64,000 nucleotides of DNA from assembly GCA_946965045.2 (NCBI GenBank), contig OX337232.1, positions 3,162,001-3,226,000 of the forward strand. Direction: 5' to 3'. Below the pieces are notes generated by a model, which saw nothing but the letters and a program-made list of their open reading frames with translations, was not told the DNA's origin and ran no database searches. This document shows positions 1 to 10,577 of this stretch, in pieces. This DNA comes from Epithemia pelagica. Taxonomy: Eukaryota; Bacillariophyta; Bacillariophyceae; Surirellales; Surirellaceae. Numbering within the stretch: the stretch's first letter is position 1; each line of letters begins with the position of its first letter. A program made the translations under genes and the position numbers.

Positions 1-287
1 CACTCCAACCAATCTCACGCCACGGTACCGTTTTCGTCGCATCTTTCTCTCTCTTTCTCGCATATAGCCTAATACCAATGGATCCCAATTCTTTATTTGC
101 ACAGCAGATACGCCCTGGTTGAATGGTCCGTGTCATTCCTCGTGTCGTTTGTCCTAGTCGATTCTTGACGAATGCTCGAGAGGCCATGGTTGGAACACTC
201 ACTCACGTACAATGGCGATTGTTGTTCTTCTTGTTCTTGTTGTTGTTCTTTGTTGTCGTCGTTCCATTGGTTGGAACCTTTTCGCAG

Positions 288-412
288 GTAAGCATGTGGT
301 CTTTGGAAAAGTGACCGACGGAATGGATGTCGTCAAGAAAATCTCTTTCAAGGGCAGTGAAGTGGGCAAACCCAAGGCCGAAGTCAAGATTGTCGACTGT
401 GGCTCTTTGTAA
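288..412 (+). CDS. Cyclophilin-type peptidyl-prolyl isomerase, last exon
   Basis: This is the C-terminal end of a cyclophilin, an enzyme that isomerises Xaa-Pro bonds during protein folding. The exon starts after a ttttcgcag acceptor ending at 287 and reads [19 protein letters not shown], then a [12 protein letters not shown] end and TAA at 410-412. This is the highly conserved end of the cyclophilin barrel. The GKHVVFG strand normally follows a WLD tripeptide, which is not present immediately upstream. A T-rich stretch from about 208 (gtacaa) to 287 looks like an intron of about 80 nt. The active-site half of the protein (FHRxxxxFMxQGGD, QFFI) is missing from the window, or is represented only by the degenerate fragment near 126-190. 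It is therefore either the tail of a gene starting before base 1 or part of a pseudogene. The family assignment is firm; gene integrity is not known. Confidence 0.8.
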
Positions 413-1147
413 AACAGCATCGGTTATTTTTTGTAACGAGAGGACCATATGAACGACGCACAAACGGATCTGTGGAAGAATGCGAATCGAAGTGGATCAC
501 ACCAAAGAAGAGAGCGTTTCGATAGGCAGTTTCCATCACTAGAAGATGACATTCGTTTCAGTCTCATAAGAAACGAGGAGGAGAGAAGGATCTTGCGTAA
601 AATGACATAGAAGAGTACCTTCTTCCTACCAGCGATTTCTCTAGCTCATCCACATCCACATAGGAGTAGCTAGGAGTACTTATCTACGAATAGCACAGCT
701 ACCTGCTACTCCTACATAGCGTCATCCGCGATCGTTACTTTTGGCGCACTCCAAAAGAACACGTCAGTTCGGAAGCAACATGACGATCGAGACGTTTTGC
801 TCTAGACAGAGAAAAGTCGACAGATGAGTTACTCCTATATGTTACATCAACATCAAAGAGCTTTGTCCCTGTCCCCGGTTCTATTGTTGTTGCTGCTGTG
901 GTTGTTGTTTCTCCACACTGGCTGGTGTATTTATAGCGGCGAGACGAAACTCCGTGGACAACTGCAGTGCTTTCGTGTACAAAGAGGCAACACACAAAGG
1001 GTGTGTACATTGAATTCGGAGCATCGTATCGGCTTTGCATACCGTGGTTGCCGCCGATTCTGGAGACACCCACTCCAACACCATCACCACCGCTAAAAGA
1101 CAGTACAATCCACGTGACACCAACACCAGCATCCTCCTCACACTATC
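413..1147. other. Intergenic, no gene supported
   Basis: Between the cyclophilin stop and the next ATG I see no conserved reading frame. Positions 655-720 are crowded with related words (taggagtagctaggagtact, ctactcctacata), a type of sequence that recurs in other intergenic stretches of the window. Positions 890-910 hold a short Leu-coding CTG/TTG run. Confidence 0.5.
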
Positions 1148-2383
1148 ATGCACAAACCATTCCTTCCAAATCTCGTTTCCTCTTGGTTTTTCGTCTTCTT
1201 GTTTGTAACTCTTTCGGCTGTCGTTCGCGATTGGAGTGTTCCCACGGCTCACTCCTTTTCCAGTGTCACCTACCCATCCTCATCATTGGTACCGCACGGG
1301 TTTGCAGTGGCCAATTCTCCTTCTCCCACAAGTACAAGAAGAATTCAATTGACAAGACAAGGACAAATGACTCCACGAAAATCTGCCGCCATGGAAGTTG
1401 ATTCGACGGTTCTGGTCGAACCGACCGTCGATACAGCCACTCCTACTATCAGTGCTGGCCGAAACATGGATCCACTTGCCGCCGACACTCACAAAGCGGC
1501 ATCCTTGTTGTCGTCGTCGACCACGAACAAAAACCAGAAGACCAAGGTGATTTATGGGATTCGTCATGCCCGATCGGTATCGAATGAATACATGAGACAA
1601 CTAGCCTGGGGCGATGCCACCTTTTGTGACGATTTGAAATTTGTTGATTCGCCTCTGTCCACGGTCGGCATGGAACAAGCCGTGGCCTTGCACGACCAAT
1701 TGTGTCACGACGTGGCGGCAGCAGCCGACCAGGACCATGCCAACGACCAACCACCAGTAGTACCTCATTGGTTGTCCCAGGTCGAATTGGTCCTTGTCTC
1801 ACCCTTAACACGATGTCTGCAAACCTTTGAATATGGATGTCGGCGCGCACTCGATCAAGTCCAACAACAACAACAGGCATCCTCCTCCAAGGATCCTCCC
1901 CGTATTCTGGCCTTGCCCTTGGCCCGTGAACGGGTCTTTACCGCGGCCGAAACGGGACGACCCTTGTCCCAAATTCAAGCGGAATTTCCCAATCTGGATT
2001 GGAGCTTGTTTCATTCCCAGCATGACGACGACGACACGACTCTGGAACACCCAACGACGACGACGAGCGAGGAATGGTGGTATACGGGTTCCTCCGTGGA
2101 CGACGCATACCGCGAATGGCGACCGCATGGACAAGGTCAATGGTATGCCGTTCCGGGAGAACCGGACCAGGTCTTTGCCGACCGGATGCAAGCCTTGCAA
2201 GAGTGGATTGCCCTTCGACCGGAACACACCATTTTGTTGGTGACGCATTGGGGTGTGTTGCGACACTTGTCCCAGGATACGGTGGATCCCGACAATACCC
2301 AAGTCTGTCGATTGGAACTGCCCGCTTTGGTTCCACAACAGCAACAACAAGCACAAGAACAACAACAACCGGCGCAAGTGTAG
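1148..2383 (+). CDS. Histidine phosphatase superfamily protein (phosphoglycerate-mutase-like)
   Basis: A single-exon protein of 411 residues. Residues 134-141 read VIYGIRHA, the phosphate-pocket RH motif; the usual third residue is G or A, and H140 would be the phosphorylated histidine. SPLTRCLQT at 219-227 is the second arginine-bearing signature, E261 lies in the usual acid/base region, and VTHWGV at 365-370 carries the second catalytic histidine. A large, mostly low-complexity insertion (about 285-335) separates the last two blocks. This layout fits the diatom branch of phosphoglycerate-mutase-like phosphatases, whose substrates are usually unknown. Residues 1-35 hold a hydrophobic segment (WFFVFLFVTLSAVV), a signal peptide or anchor, if translation starts at the first ATG; a later ATG at 1367 would give a cytosolic form. 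The tail is Gln-rich. It converges with the minus-strand gene at 2979. Family: confident. Substrate and location: open. Confidence 0.85.
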   Translation: MHKPFLPNLVSSWFFVFLFVTLSAVVRDWSVPTAHSFSSVTYPSSSLVPHGFAVANSPSPTSTRRIQLTRQGQMTPRKSAAMEVDSTVLVEPTVDTATPTISAGRNMDPLAADTHKAASLLSSSTTNKNQKTKVIYGIRHARSVSNEYMRQLAWGDATFCDDLKFVDSPLSTVGMEQAVALHDQLCHDVAAAADQDHANDQPPVVPHWLSQVELVLVSPLTRCLQTFEYGCRRALDQVQQQQQASSSKDPPRILALPLARERVFTAAETGRPLSQIQAEFPNLDWSLFHSQHDDDDTTLEHPTTTTSEEWWYTGSSVDDAYREWRPHGQGQWYAVPGEPDQVFADRMQALQEWIALRPEHTILLVTHWGVLRHLSQDTVDPDNTQVCRLELPALVPQQQQQAQEQQQPAQV

Positions 2384-2978
2384 AAACGAAAAACTTTACA
2401 AAGACGACAAGAACAACTCCAATGCAGGGAGGGAAACCTCAAATGGTTTGTCGATGCGAGCCGTGGTTTGTGTTGTTGTTGTTCTTGTTGTTGGGCCATG
2501 ACATGACAATACTACAAACGTTACTATACAGTAGGGAGGACGATATGACTTTGTGTATGCTCCATTGGGATTCCTCCTCGTCTAATAAAAGAGAGTGAAA
2601 AATTGTCACATTGCTCTTCCTCCATATACACGCACAGTTCTACATCTATATTCCAAGCATCATCACCACCACAAGAGGAATCGGACGACACCATCCCATG
2701 ACACACAGAGAGAGAGTCTTGCATTTCGTTTCGTGAAACGAGCAACCGGCACGAACCATCCTTCTTCTTCTTTTGGAGCCATCTTCGTGTACCAACGCGA
2801 GTCCAATCCATTCGTTCATCCATTCTGTTCATCTGTGGTTCTTATTGGAGGATTTGTCGCCACGGTCCGAAAGAGGACGGTGGCTGACATTTATGTGCGT
2901 GCCTGCTTCTTGTTCTTGTGTGTATGTGTGTGTGTGTGTCATGGTCCCTGTAATGGCCGTGCATGGTTTGTGTTCTTT
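2384..2978. other. Convergent intergenic / 3' UTRs
   Basis: Separates the 3' ends of two convergent genes. aataaa at 2584-2589 is a possible polyadenylation signal for the plus-strand gene. A (GT)n run lies near 2920-2938. No gene is seen. Confidence 0.45.
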
Positions 2979-4430
2979 TCAATACCATGACCGCCCCCGC
3001 AAGCCCGGAAAGGGTACGGGAGGTGGCCGTGAGGACAAAGGATCCGTAGAGGAAGTCGTGCCTTGTGCTTGTTGTTGTGCTTGTTGTTGTGCTTGTTGTT
3101 GTTGCTGTGCTTGTGCTTGATACTGCGATCGCAATTGACAATTGGTATACAAGACATGAGCCGTCCACAAGGTTCGAGCCATGTCGTAATTGGGATCGTA
3201 CGAGGGACGAATGTGATCGTTGCGAAACATCAAGGCCGTCGAACGTTGCGACAAATCCATGGTGGTTTTCTTTTTCTTTTTGGGTTGTTTGGTGGTTGTT
3301 GTGTCGTTCTTGTTCTTTGTGTCGTCCTGTGGTGCTTCTCGTTGAAATTCCTGCACCTTGTCAACCATGGAGGGACACAGGAGGGTATGGACGTGTGACT
3401 GTCCCGACACGAGCGGCGCTTGTGACAGGACCGTGTACAGCGCAGGTCCCGTCGAGTCGTCATTGCTGGAGGAATCGTTGGACGATGAATTCGCCAAGTG
3501 GGGTTGCAGAAAATTCCATCCCACCGTCACGGCCAAACCCAATCCAATACTCATGACGGCATGCGTCAGGCCATTGGGAACCAAGAGGGCTCGATTCGTG
3601 GCTTGGACCGTTTGACGTTCCAAAAAGGATGGTTTGGGTGGCAAGGTGGAAGTCTTTGTTTTGGGTTTCTTGGTTTGGTTGAGGCGTTGCACCAATTGCC
3701 GTCTCCAGGGCGCCTTGGTGGATTGATGGAGGGAATGGCCCAATTCTTGAGCGGCCGCTTGTTGTTGTTGCGGGGAGGAATAGGTGGGAATCATGGCCAC
3801 CATGTTCCACAAGGCCGTGGCCGTGGGCGAATTCAACCAAGCTTGACCGGCTGGTGTGGCCCTCCACGTCAAGCCGAGATAGGTCGTGGTCGTGACCGTG
3901 ACAAACAAGTAGAGGGGATCCAGCAAGAGGGGGGCCAAGAGTTCGTATTCCAAGGCAAAGTCATCGTCGTCATCATTATTGCCCTGACTATTAGGATTCG
4001 TCGTTTGCGGGAGAACCGTATCGTCCTTCCACGCCGCAAATGGATTCTCATCGTCGTCTTGTGGCTCGTCTTTTCGCCACAGTGATGATAGAGTGTCGGA
4101 CCACCACTGAGGATTGGTCATCCACCACCCTCGTGAGGACGACCACGAGGTCCACACGAGTTGGGGGACGAGGCGTTGATAGACGATCGACCATATCGTC
4201 AATTGCAAATCCATGCGACACTTGGACAAGAACTCCACATCGTATTGATTCGCCAAGGATGCCACGGTAGGAGGTTGTGGTTGTGGTTGTGGTTGTGCTT
4301 GTGCCTGTAGTGGTGCAGACGGATTCGCGTGGTTGGTGGATGACTCTCTATCAGGTGATGCTATTGGAACCGTGGAATTGGATGGTGTGGTGGTTGTGGT
4401 CGAACTACTACGACTGGCAGTAGTACCCAT
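2979..4430 (-). CDS. Two-TM protein of unknown function, possibly N-myristoylated
   Basis: A 483-residue single-exon ORF with an ATG start (4428-4430). I do not recognise the family. The N terminus MGTTAS fits the MGxxxS/T pattern for N-myristoylation. Residues 10-55 are Ser/Thr/Pro/Gln-rich. A folded-looking, Trp-rich region spans 58-120 (LTIWSIVYQRLVPQLVW), followed by an acidic linker. Two hydrophobic stretches lie at about 165-187 (LLAPLLLDPLYLFVTVT) and 288-308 (GLTHAVMSIGLGLAVTVGW). A Lys run precedes a conserved-looking block near 395-430 (MFRNDHIRPSYDPNYDMARTL). The C terminus is QA-repeat-rich. Aromatic-rich blocks separated by low-complexity linkers suggest a real membrane-associated protein. 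Its upstream region (4431-5121) is shared with the divergent methyltransferase gene. Confidence 0.65.
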   Translation of the reverse strand: MGTTASRSSSTTTTTPSNSTVPIASPDRESSTNHANPSAPLQAQAQPQPQPQPPTVASLANQYDVEFLSKCRMDLQLTIWSIVYQRLVPQLVWTSWSSSRGWWMTNPQWWSDTLSSLWRKDEPQDDDENPFAAWKDDTVLPQTTNPNSQGNNDDDDDFALEYELLAPLLLDPLYLFVTVTTTTYLGLTWRATPAGQAWLNSPTATALWNMVAMIPTYSSPQQQQAAAQELGHSLHQSTKAPWRRQLVQRLNQTKKPKTKTSTLPPKPSFLERQTVQATNRALLVPNGLTHAVMSIGLGLAVTVGWNFLQPHLANSSSNDSSSNDDSTGPALYTVLSQAPLVSGQSHVHTLLCPSMVDKVQEFQREAPQDDTKNKNDTTTTKQPKKKKKTTMDLSQRSTALMFRNDHIRPSYDPNYDMARTLWTAHVLYTNCQLRSQYQAQAQQQQQAQQQAQQQAQGTTSSTDPLSSRPPPVPFPGLRGRSWY

Positions 4431-5121
4431 GGCAGTCTAGTCGAGGATCGTGATGGTCTGCTGGTCACAAAAAATTTTCTTTCTCTCGTTGCGTTTGTTT
4501 GTGCCGTCGATCACACTATACGGTAGAGAGTAGATCTCTCTCTCTCTCACACACACACACACCACTCTTTTTCTTTGTTGGTGAAGATGGATGCCACAAC
4601 ACACCAACTGCTTGTTCTTCTTCTTCTTCTTGTGTTTTGTGTCTACCGATATGTTATTGTTTCCGAGCAGCAAACGGTTCAATGTTCACTCTCCAGATCT
4701 GATGTGTAAGAAATGGCAGACTCGCTGTTGTTGTCGTCAAGGGATGAGGATCTTTTCGTGGTGGTGATGCGAAAGGAGGATTGGTGGGTGCGAGACGACG
4801 AGTGGCTTAGATCCAACGCGTTTGGGTCGCGTTAGAGTCTTTTTTGGTCGCATTTTCGGAAGGCCAATCCATCATCCATCAACCACACAGATTCATTCAT
4901 CACGTCTCTTGTGGACATGTGATTGTGGATCCATCATTCACTTTGTCTTTCTCTAGTGGTCCAATTTTCTCTACCAGCGGAGGCTTATGCTTCCTGCTTC
5001 TAGGTCCACTGACTGTTCAAGAGTGTTCCAGATCAACCCTCTTTTCCGCAGAGCAAAGAAAGTCGTCGTCGTCGTCATGCCAACGCGAACTTTGGTCCAC
5101 GGTGCGACGACCAATCAGAGG
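4431..5121. other. Divergent promoter region
   Basis: Lies between two divergent start codons, so it probably carries both promoters. It contains a (CT)n(AC)n microsatellite at about 4530-4562 and a TTC-rich run at 4615-4632. No TATA box or operator could be supported. Confidence 0.4.
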
Positions 5122-6726
5122 ATGAATCCAAGGATGAGAAGACGAAGAAGGTTTGCGTTTGTTGGTGTTCTTCTTGTTCTTGTCGTCGTCGTTGGATGTA
5201 GTTCGTCCTGGGGTTTGGTGGTGGTGCACGCCTTTGGTATCATTCGCACAACGAATACGAATAAGAAGATGAAGCATGGCATACCATCCAGAACAACAAC
5301 AACAACGACGACGACAAGACCAGGATCCAGTCCCTCGTCTCTGGAACCATCCTTCGGGATGTTGTTGCAAGAACGTTGCTCCCCGAATTCCGAACCATCA
5401 TCACAACAACAACCACATCATCAACCAACCTATCATGTCGTACAAGGAGTGCAATGTGTGGCCGTTTCCGTTCCCATGCCAGCCTTGGCCAATCACAATG
5501 ACAATAAAAATAACGACTCACCTCCAATCGTGACCATTCTCGAAGCCACTGCCACGGCACAAGATGAATTGGTCAATCATGCCTTGCTCACAGAACAAGA
5601 ATTGTTGCTGCAACAACAAGAACAACAAGACGAAACCGACGCGACGTCCACTGATTCGTCGTCGTCTGGTAGTGCCTCTCCATTGTTATTATTGTCGGCT
5701 GGCGATCCCTACGGTGCCGTCTTGTGGCCGGCCGCCGCCGTGGTGGCCCACACACTTATCCAGCAACTCGAGGCTCCAGCCAAACCTCCCAAAACGAAAT
5801 GGGTCTTGGAACTGGGAGCCGGAACGGGATTGGTGTCCTTGACGGCACTCTTGTGGAACCACAAGCAGCAACAGCAGCCGCAAGCACCATCATTCTCCTC
5901 CTACGTCAACCGTGTCGTGGCAACGGATTATGAACCCTTGCCCTTGGCCTTGCTCGAGCATGCGGCGCACCATTTGAATCATCCTCCAACAATCCTCTGG
6001 AATGACACCGGCAATAATAGCAAGGAGGATACCAATACGAATAGCACCTCTTCCTTGTCATCCTGGCAGGATCGATTGGAGTGTCGGTTACTCGATTTGT
6101 GCAATTTTACCCAACCCTTGCCCTTTCCCCACATTACAACCACAACACCAACACCAACGGACGACGACGACGAAGCCAACGACGAACAGGGCTTTGTGGT
6201 GGCGGCCGATATCTTGTACGAACCGCGGACGGGTCGGGCCATGGCGCATCGCATTGTGCAAGCCTTGTCGTATGCGTACCACCCACCAAAGGACGACACA
6301 AACGACCCTACGAATACCACGACGACCACCACCACGACCGAGTTGCAACTCTATCCACACAATCACCACATCTCTACTTCTTCCAGTAGTACTACTACTA
6401 GTACGACTCCTACCCGCATCAAGCCTCGTCGCTCCGTGACGGTCATTGTCGGCGATTCTCCCGGTCGACCGGGACGACCCATCTTTTTGCAAACCTTGCA
6501 AAGTTTGTTGCACAATGACCGGTTGGACTTTGCGCCCGTCCAAGGTTCCAAAGTCCATGGTCCTCGTCATGAACTCATTTGTGGACCCGGTTCTGAATCT
6601 GCCGCCACCGCCACCGCAACAACAACAACACCATCCAACGACAGCAACAATGACACACCATTGTCTTCGGCCGTCACAGTGGCCGTCCTCGTCTTGTCGT
6701 CCGACGACTATTATGCTACACTCTAG
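5122..6726 (+). CDS. SAM-dependent methyltransferase (family 16 / METTL21-like), probably plastid-targeted
   Basis: A 534-residue protein if started at ATG 5122; in-frame ATGs at 5077 and 4987 would lengthen it, but 5122 gives the best presequence. That presequence is basic (MNPRMRRRRR) followed by a strong hydrophobic core and VVVHAFGI. The phenylalanine directly after a small-residue cleavage context resembles the ASAF motif of diatom plastid presequences. The catalytic part has DPYGAVLWPAA (a typical family-16 block), motif I LELGAGTGLVSL at about 228-239, VVATDYEPLPL (acidic ribose-binding position), and VVAADILYEP at about 358-367. The last corresponds to the D-x-x-Y active-site block in lysine methyltransferases of this group. 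Long Thr/Asn/Gln linkers interrupt the fold at about 52-85, 280-330 and 390-430. A protein lysine methyltransferase of the plastid is the best inference; the substrate is not known. Confidence 0.75.
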   Translation: MNPRMRRRRRFAFVGVLLVLVVVVGCSSSWGLVVVHAFGIIRTTNTNKKMKHGIPSRTTTTTTTTRPGSSPSSLEPSFGMLLQERCSPNSEPSSQQQPHHQPTYHVVQGVQCVAVSVPMPALANHNDNKNNDSPPIVTILEATATAQDELVNHALLTEQELLLQQQEQQDETDATSTDSSSSGSASPLLLLSAGDPYGAVLWPAAAVVAHTLIQQLEAPAKPPKTKWVLELGAGTGLVSLTALLWNHKQQQQPQAPSFSSYVNRVVATDYEPLPLALLEHAAHHLNHPPTILWNDTGNNSKEDTNTNSTSSLSSWQDRLECRLLDLCNFTQPLPFPHITTTTPTPTDDDDEANDEQGFVVAADILYEPRTGRAMAHRIVQALSYAYHPPKDDTNDPTNTTTTTTTTELQLYPHNHHISTSSSSTTTSTTPTRIKPRRSVTVIVGDSPGRPGRPIFLQTLQSLLHNDRLDFAPVQGSKVHGPRHELICGPGSESAATATATTTTPSNDSNNDTPLSSAVTVAVLVLSSDDYYATL

Positions 6727-7372
6727 TACGATATTCTCCATAAACCATTGCTGCCACAACGACGACAAGGACAAACTCCCTACATCCCTATATAGAGTAG
6801 AGGAGAATCCCATTCCACAACAACAGCAACATGGTTTTGAGAAAGTAGACAAAAGTCTCCATGTGTGTGTCATCACTACAGGAAACGAAAGATGCTACTT
6901 CTAATAGAGCGTGTAGAGAAGGGCCGATTATGGGTGACTTCTGCCCCCCAAAAACACGATTTCAATACCAAAAGCTCTCCTTCACACCCATATGATGGCA
7001 CAACAGACTGTGCTTTGTCACTCTAGCGAGAGTGGAGCGAGAGAATGGTTCCAGTGGTTCATCTCTTTCGGACCGCCCGCGACGAGAACAAGAGGCTCAC
7101 TATAGAGAAAGAGAGAGACAGAAAGAAGCGTGTACGTGTGTGTTGGTCCATAGAAAAAATAAAAAATAGTTCCACGAGAAACGGAGGCTCACCACAGAGA
7201 AAGCAACGTACTCGTGCGTGCCGGTCACTACCAACAGACAACAGACACAAGACAGAAATGGAACGAATCGGGTAACTCCTTGCGCACTAAGACCAAGTTT
7301 ATATTCAGTTATAGTTATATAGCTATACACATTCGCATGGGGACGACGGTTCGATCCAGATCATAACCAAGT
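6727..7372. other. Convergent intergenic / 3' UTRs
   Basis: Separates two convergent genes. Purine-rich words (agagaaagagagagac near 7100) are the only visible structure. No gene is seen. Confidence 0.45.
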
Positions 7373-9903
7373 TCACATCATGGACCTTGGAGATTGTTGT
7401 TGTGGTTGTGATGATGATGATTCGTCTGATTCTTGTTGTTGTCGTCGTCGTTGTCGTTCCTGTTGTTGCCGTATACCCCAATCCATGACTACGGTATGAG
7501 ACGCTGCTTGTTGTTGTTGTTGTCCAAGCTCGAATTCACCACAATTGGTTCGATACGAATGGTCGTAGGGTGGTAAAATGGGAGAGGTTGCCATGCGATG
7601 ATGATTGGTCGGAGGACTGCTCGTAGTCGTAGTCGGATGATGATGATGATTATGTGTGTGCAGCGTCAAGGCGGGAACACGGGGTGTGGGTGGCAACAGA
7701 GCCGAGCTGGTAGCAGCCGCCATGGTTGCAGTGGTTGCTTTGGAAGCGTCGGCAGTATCCTTTGTCGTCTGGTCCGTGGTGGGTGGCACAGTCGTCTCTT
7801 TGGGAGCCGACTTTGTGGGTGAGGCCCTGGTGGTCGTATGATTCGTTGGTGCTGCTGCTGGAGTGGCCGTCATGGTCCACGGAATGGGTTGTGCCAATTC
7901 GGGTGGATCGTCCGAAACTTCGTCGTCGTCTTCTTGTTCCAGTAGTTGTGCCAAGGGACTCGTCGTAGCGTTGTTGGTAGCGGCAGTTCGGATCATGGTG
8001 GTGGAAGGATGATAATGCATGGGTCGTAACAGTGGTTCTCCTTGAATGTATTCCCACAATCGCACGGAAATGGTGGTACCGGCCGATAACAAAATGCGAC
8101 CCACCAAGGGAATTTGCGGAAACCAAGGAACAAAACAACACAATTGTCGCAACAAGATATACACGGTCGATCCGGCACCGGTTGCCATGGCTGTGTGTGT
8201 TTCCAGAACAAACATGTAAAAAAATCACAAATCAGTACACAAGAACAAGCACCAATCATTTTGTCGAAACAATAAAAAATCATAGAGAGAGAGAGAGAGA
8301 GAGAGAAGTGAGATGACACCCTCGGAACTCGTTCCAGCACACCCACCACAACAATTGTGCGGTACGTACCATACGATTGTCCACCGACGGCCAAATGTCG
8401 TCCACACAAGACATCACGGGCAATGCCGCCAAAACAAATGGTAATGCCCGACGTGGCCGCCACGAGGGGATGCAAGCCCCGGACAATGGCCATGTGCACA
8501 CCCGTCACAGCCAAGGCGGACAAGGCCAAGGTATCGAGGCCGTACATAATGGGACTGGCATTGAATTTGTGACCAATCAAGAATTGCATTTCTTCAATTT
8601 CAATATAACCCGAATGATCGGTATCGACCAATTCAAACAAGAGCGCCGGATCAATCGTCGGATCAATCAAGGGTTTGTCCGATGGTGCGGTGGAATGACG
8701 GACCAAGGCGTGATGAGGATGATGCGCTGCATGGTGAGAGTCGTGGGAGGAAGAATCCTGCTGCTGAGAGGATCCTCCCGGAGCATGAGGAGGATGATTG
8801 GCATGAGTCGTGGCATGCCGATGAAAGAGGGATTCGGACGTGGAGGCTTCTCGTGTTTTGCGAGCGGCTGTATCGAGGGCGGACACGACGCGTTGCTTAA
8901 AGGCGGGATCGCGCCAACAGGCGCGACAAAAGGCCGCCTGCGAGACACTGCCATTGTCCTCGAGTTCGCCATGCAGTTCAAATTCGGTCCGCAATTCTTG
9001 TTGCGCCTGATGGCGACAATAGACGGGCCAGGCAAAAAAGGTGACCATACTGGCCAAGACGGCCACATAAAAGACGGTCGGATTGCGGACCCAATTGACG
9101 CCCGGTCGATCCAAGAGAGCCGAGGTGCCATACAATAAATTGTTGAGAGTGCCACCGCCCAAACAGGAAATGCATCCCACCAGTGTGGAAGCGACCAAAT
9201 TCATGCCTGCTTCACCGGCCATTTGCGTACCAACGACAGCAAAGAGGGTTTTGCCTCAGACATCGAGGGCAAACAAGAGTTGAGCACCCAACTTGTCCCA
9301 GGGCGTGGTGGGTTGTTCGACGGCCGACAAGCAAAATTCTCGAGCCCATTGTCCTTCGAGGGCTTGTCGACCGGCCGTCCGAAAGGCATGCACCGAAGAC
9401 AATTGAGAATTACTACTACTTCTTGCTGTTGTCGTGGATCCTTCAGCCCTACTGATATCCAACAATTTGCGTCGGAGCAGGTCAATTTCCGATTGGGTCA
9501 ATCGAACATTGGATTGTTGGGCCATTTGGGCCAAATCCATGAACGAATCGCCGCGATCCAATTCTGGATTGATTCGAGCCGACGTAAAAAACAAGCGAGA
9601 CGACGAGCCACGAAACGGACCACCACCACCACTTGTACTAGTAGTAGGGGAGGATTGGGGCCGTAGTTGAAGTGATCTGGTGGTTGCAAAAGTACTGCTG
9701 CTGCTGCTACTGGCGGCCAATGGCCTCCGAAATGCAAGCGACTGCAACGGTCTTTTCCAAGTCGTAGTAGAAGTAGTAGGAGTGGTTGTATTCGTCCTCA
9801 TCAGGCCTCCTCCTCCTCCTCGTGGCGGTTGGACTTGGAGTGATTCGAGCAGGGAGGAGGAAACCGTAGTAGATTTTGTGGGAGCAATCCGTGGTCGGAT
9901 CAT
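7373..9903 (-). CDS. TRIC/UPF0126-type channel or transporter with EF-hand; one in-frame TGA
   Basis: Two exons (9903-8370 and 8190-7373; intron 8191-8369, phase 1) give 783 codons before the stop, counting one internal TGA at 9256-9258. The start chosen is the first true ATG (9903); the basic N terminus (MIRPRIAPTK) looks like a mitochondrial presequence. After a predicted helix (SEIDLLRRKLLDIS), a two-repeat membrane domain resembles the UPF0126/TRIC family. Repeat one runs ALDV-stop-GKTLFAVVGTQ then GCISCLGGGTLNNLLYG. Repeat two is TLALSALAVTGVHMAIVRGL then ICFGGIARDVLCGR, continuing across the intron into SYAMATGAGSTVYILLRQL. Between the repeats, about residues 427-438, is a canonical EF-hand loop (DTDHSGYIEIEE), implying calcium control. 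The frame is identical on both sides of the TGA, which sits in the first helix at a usually hydrophobic position. The C terminus is Thr/Gln-rich. Family: good. Function at the TGA: open. Confidence 0.75.
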
Positions 9904-10577
9904 ACTTCGTGCCGCCGGAGCACTGGTCGTTCGAGACGCCAAAAGAGCAAGGGAGGTACCATTTTTAATTTTGATGGCGAGACGGATGGGAGGATGATGA
10001 TACTCTAAAATACAAACAGGTTGATGGATGGGCCTCTCCCAAAACACTAAAGACACACCAAAGTTGAATGTGGTTTGGATGGCGCTGTCTTTGTTGTGTG
10101 CTCGGCTCCCTTCTTTTTTCTCTGCAATACTTTATTACTGTTCTCTATTCCAATTGCAATGGCCAATGGCCAACAGGCAAGAAGATCAAGATGATGATGG
10201 ACCGAGTTCGCACGAGAGGAAGGAAACCAAGAAGAGGGCAAGGAGAGAGCGAGCCGATGGATGGATCGCAAGAAACAAGAAGCAGCGAGGGTCGCAATTT
10301 CAGTCTAAAGTTCGCGCTAATACTCAATGACCTGGTGCACGCCGACCCATGCCTGGTTCTGACGGACACACCACAAGTTGGAACACACACACACAACAGC
10401 TGTGGAGAGACTAGCGCGAGTGTCCAAAGGGCACTTTACGAGGTGTTTAACTGTATGGAACGAAAAACATCGTTCTCGGCTCGACGGTTCCCTGATAGGT
10501 AGCTATCCTGGACGAGACGCATGCGCAAAGTCGTACTAATAGCATCCATTGGAAATTGGAGCCAAAACGAGCATCCG
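9904..10577. other. Intergenic, upstream of the TRIC-type gene
   Basis: Presumed promoter and 5' UTR of the minus-strand channel gene. No conserved frame or clear regulatory motif is seen. Confidence 0.4.
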
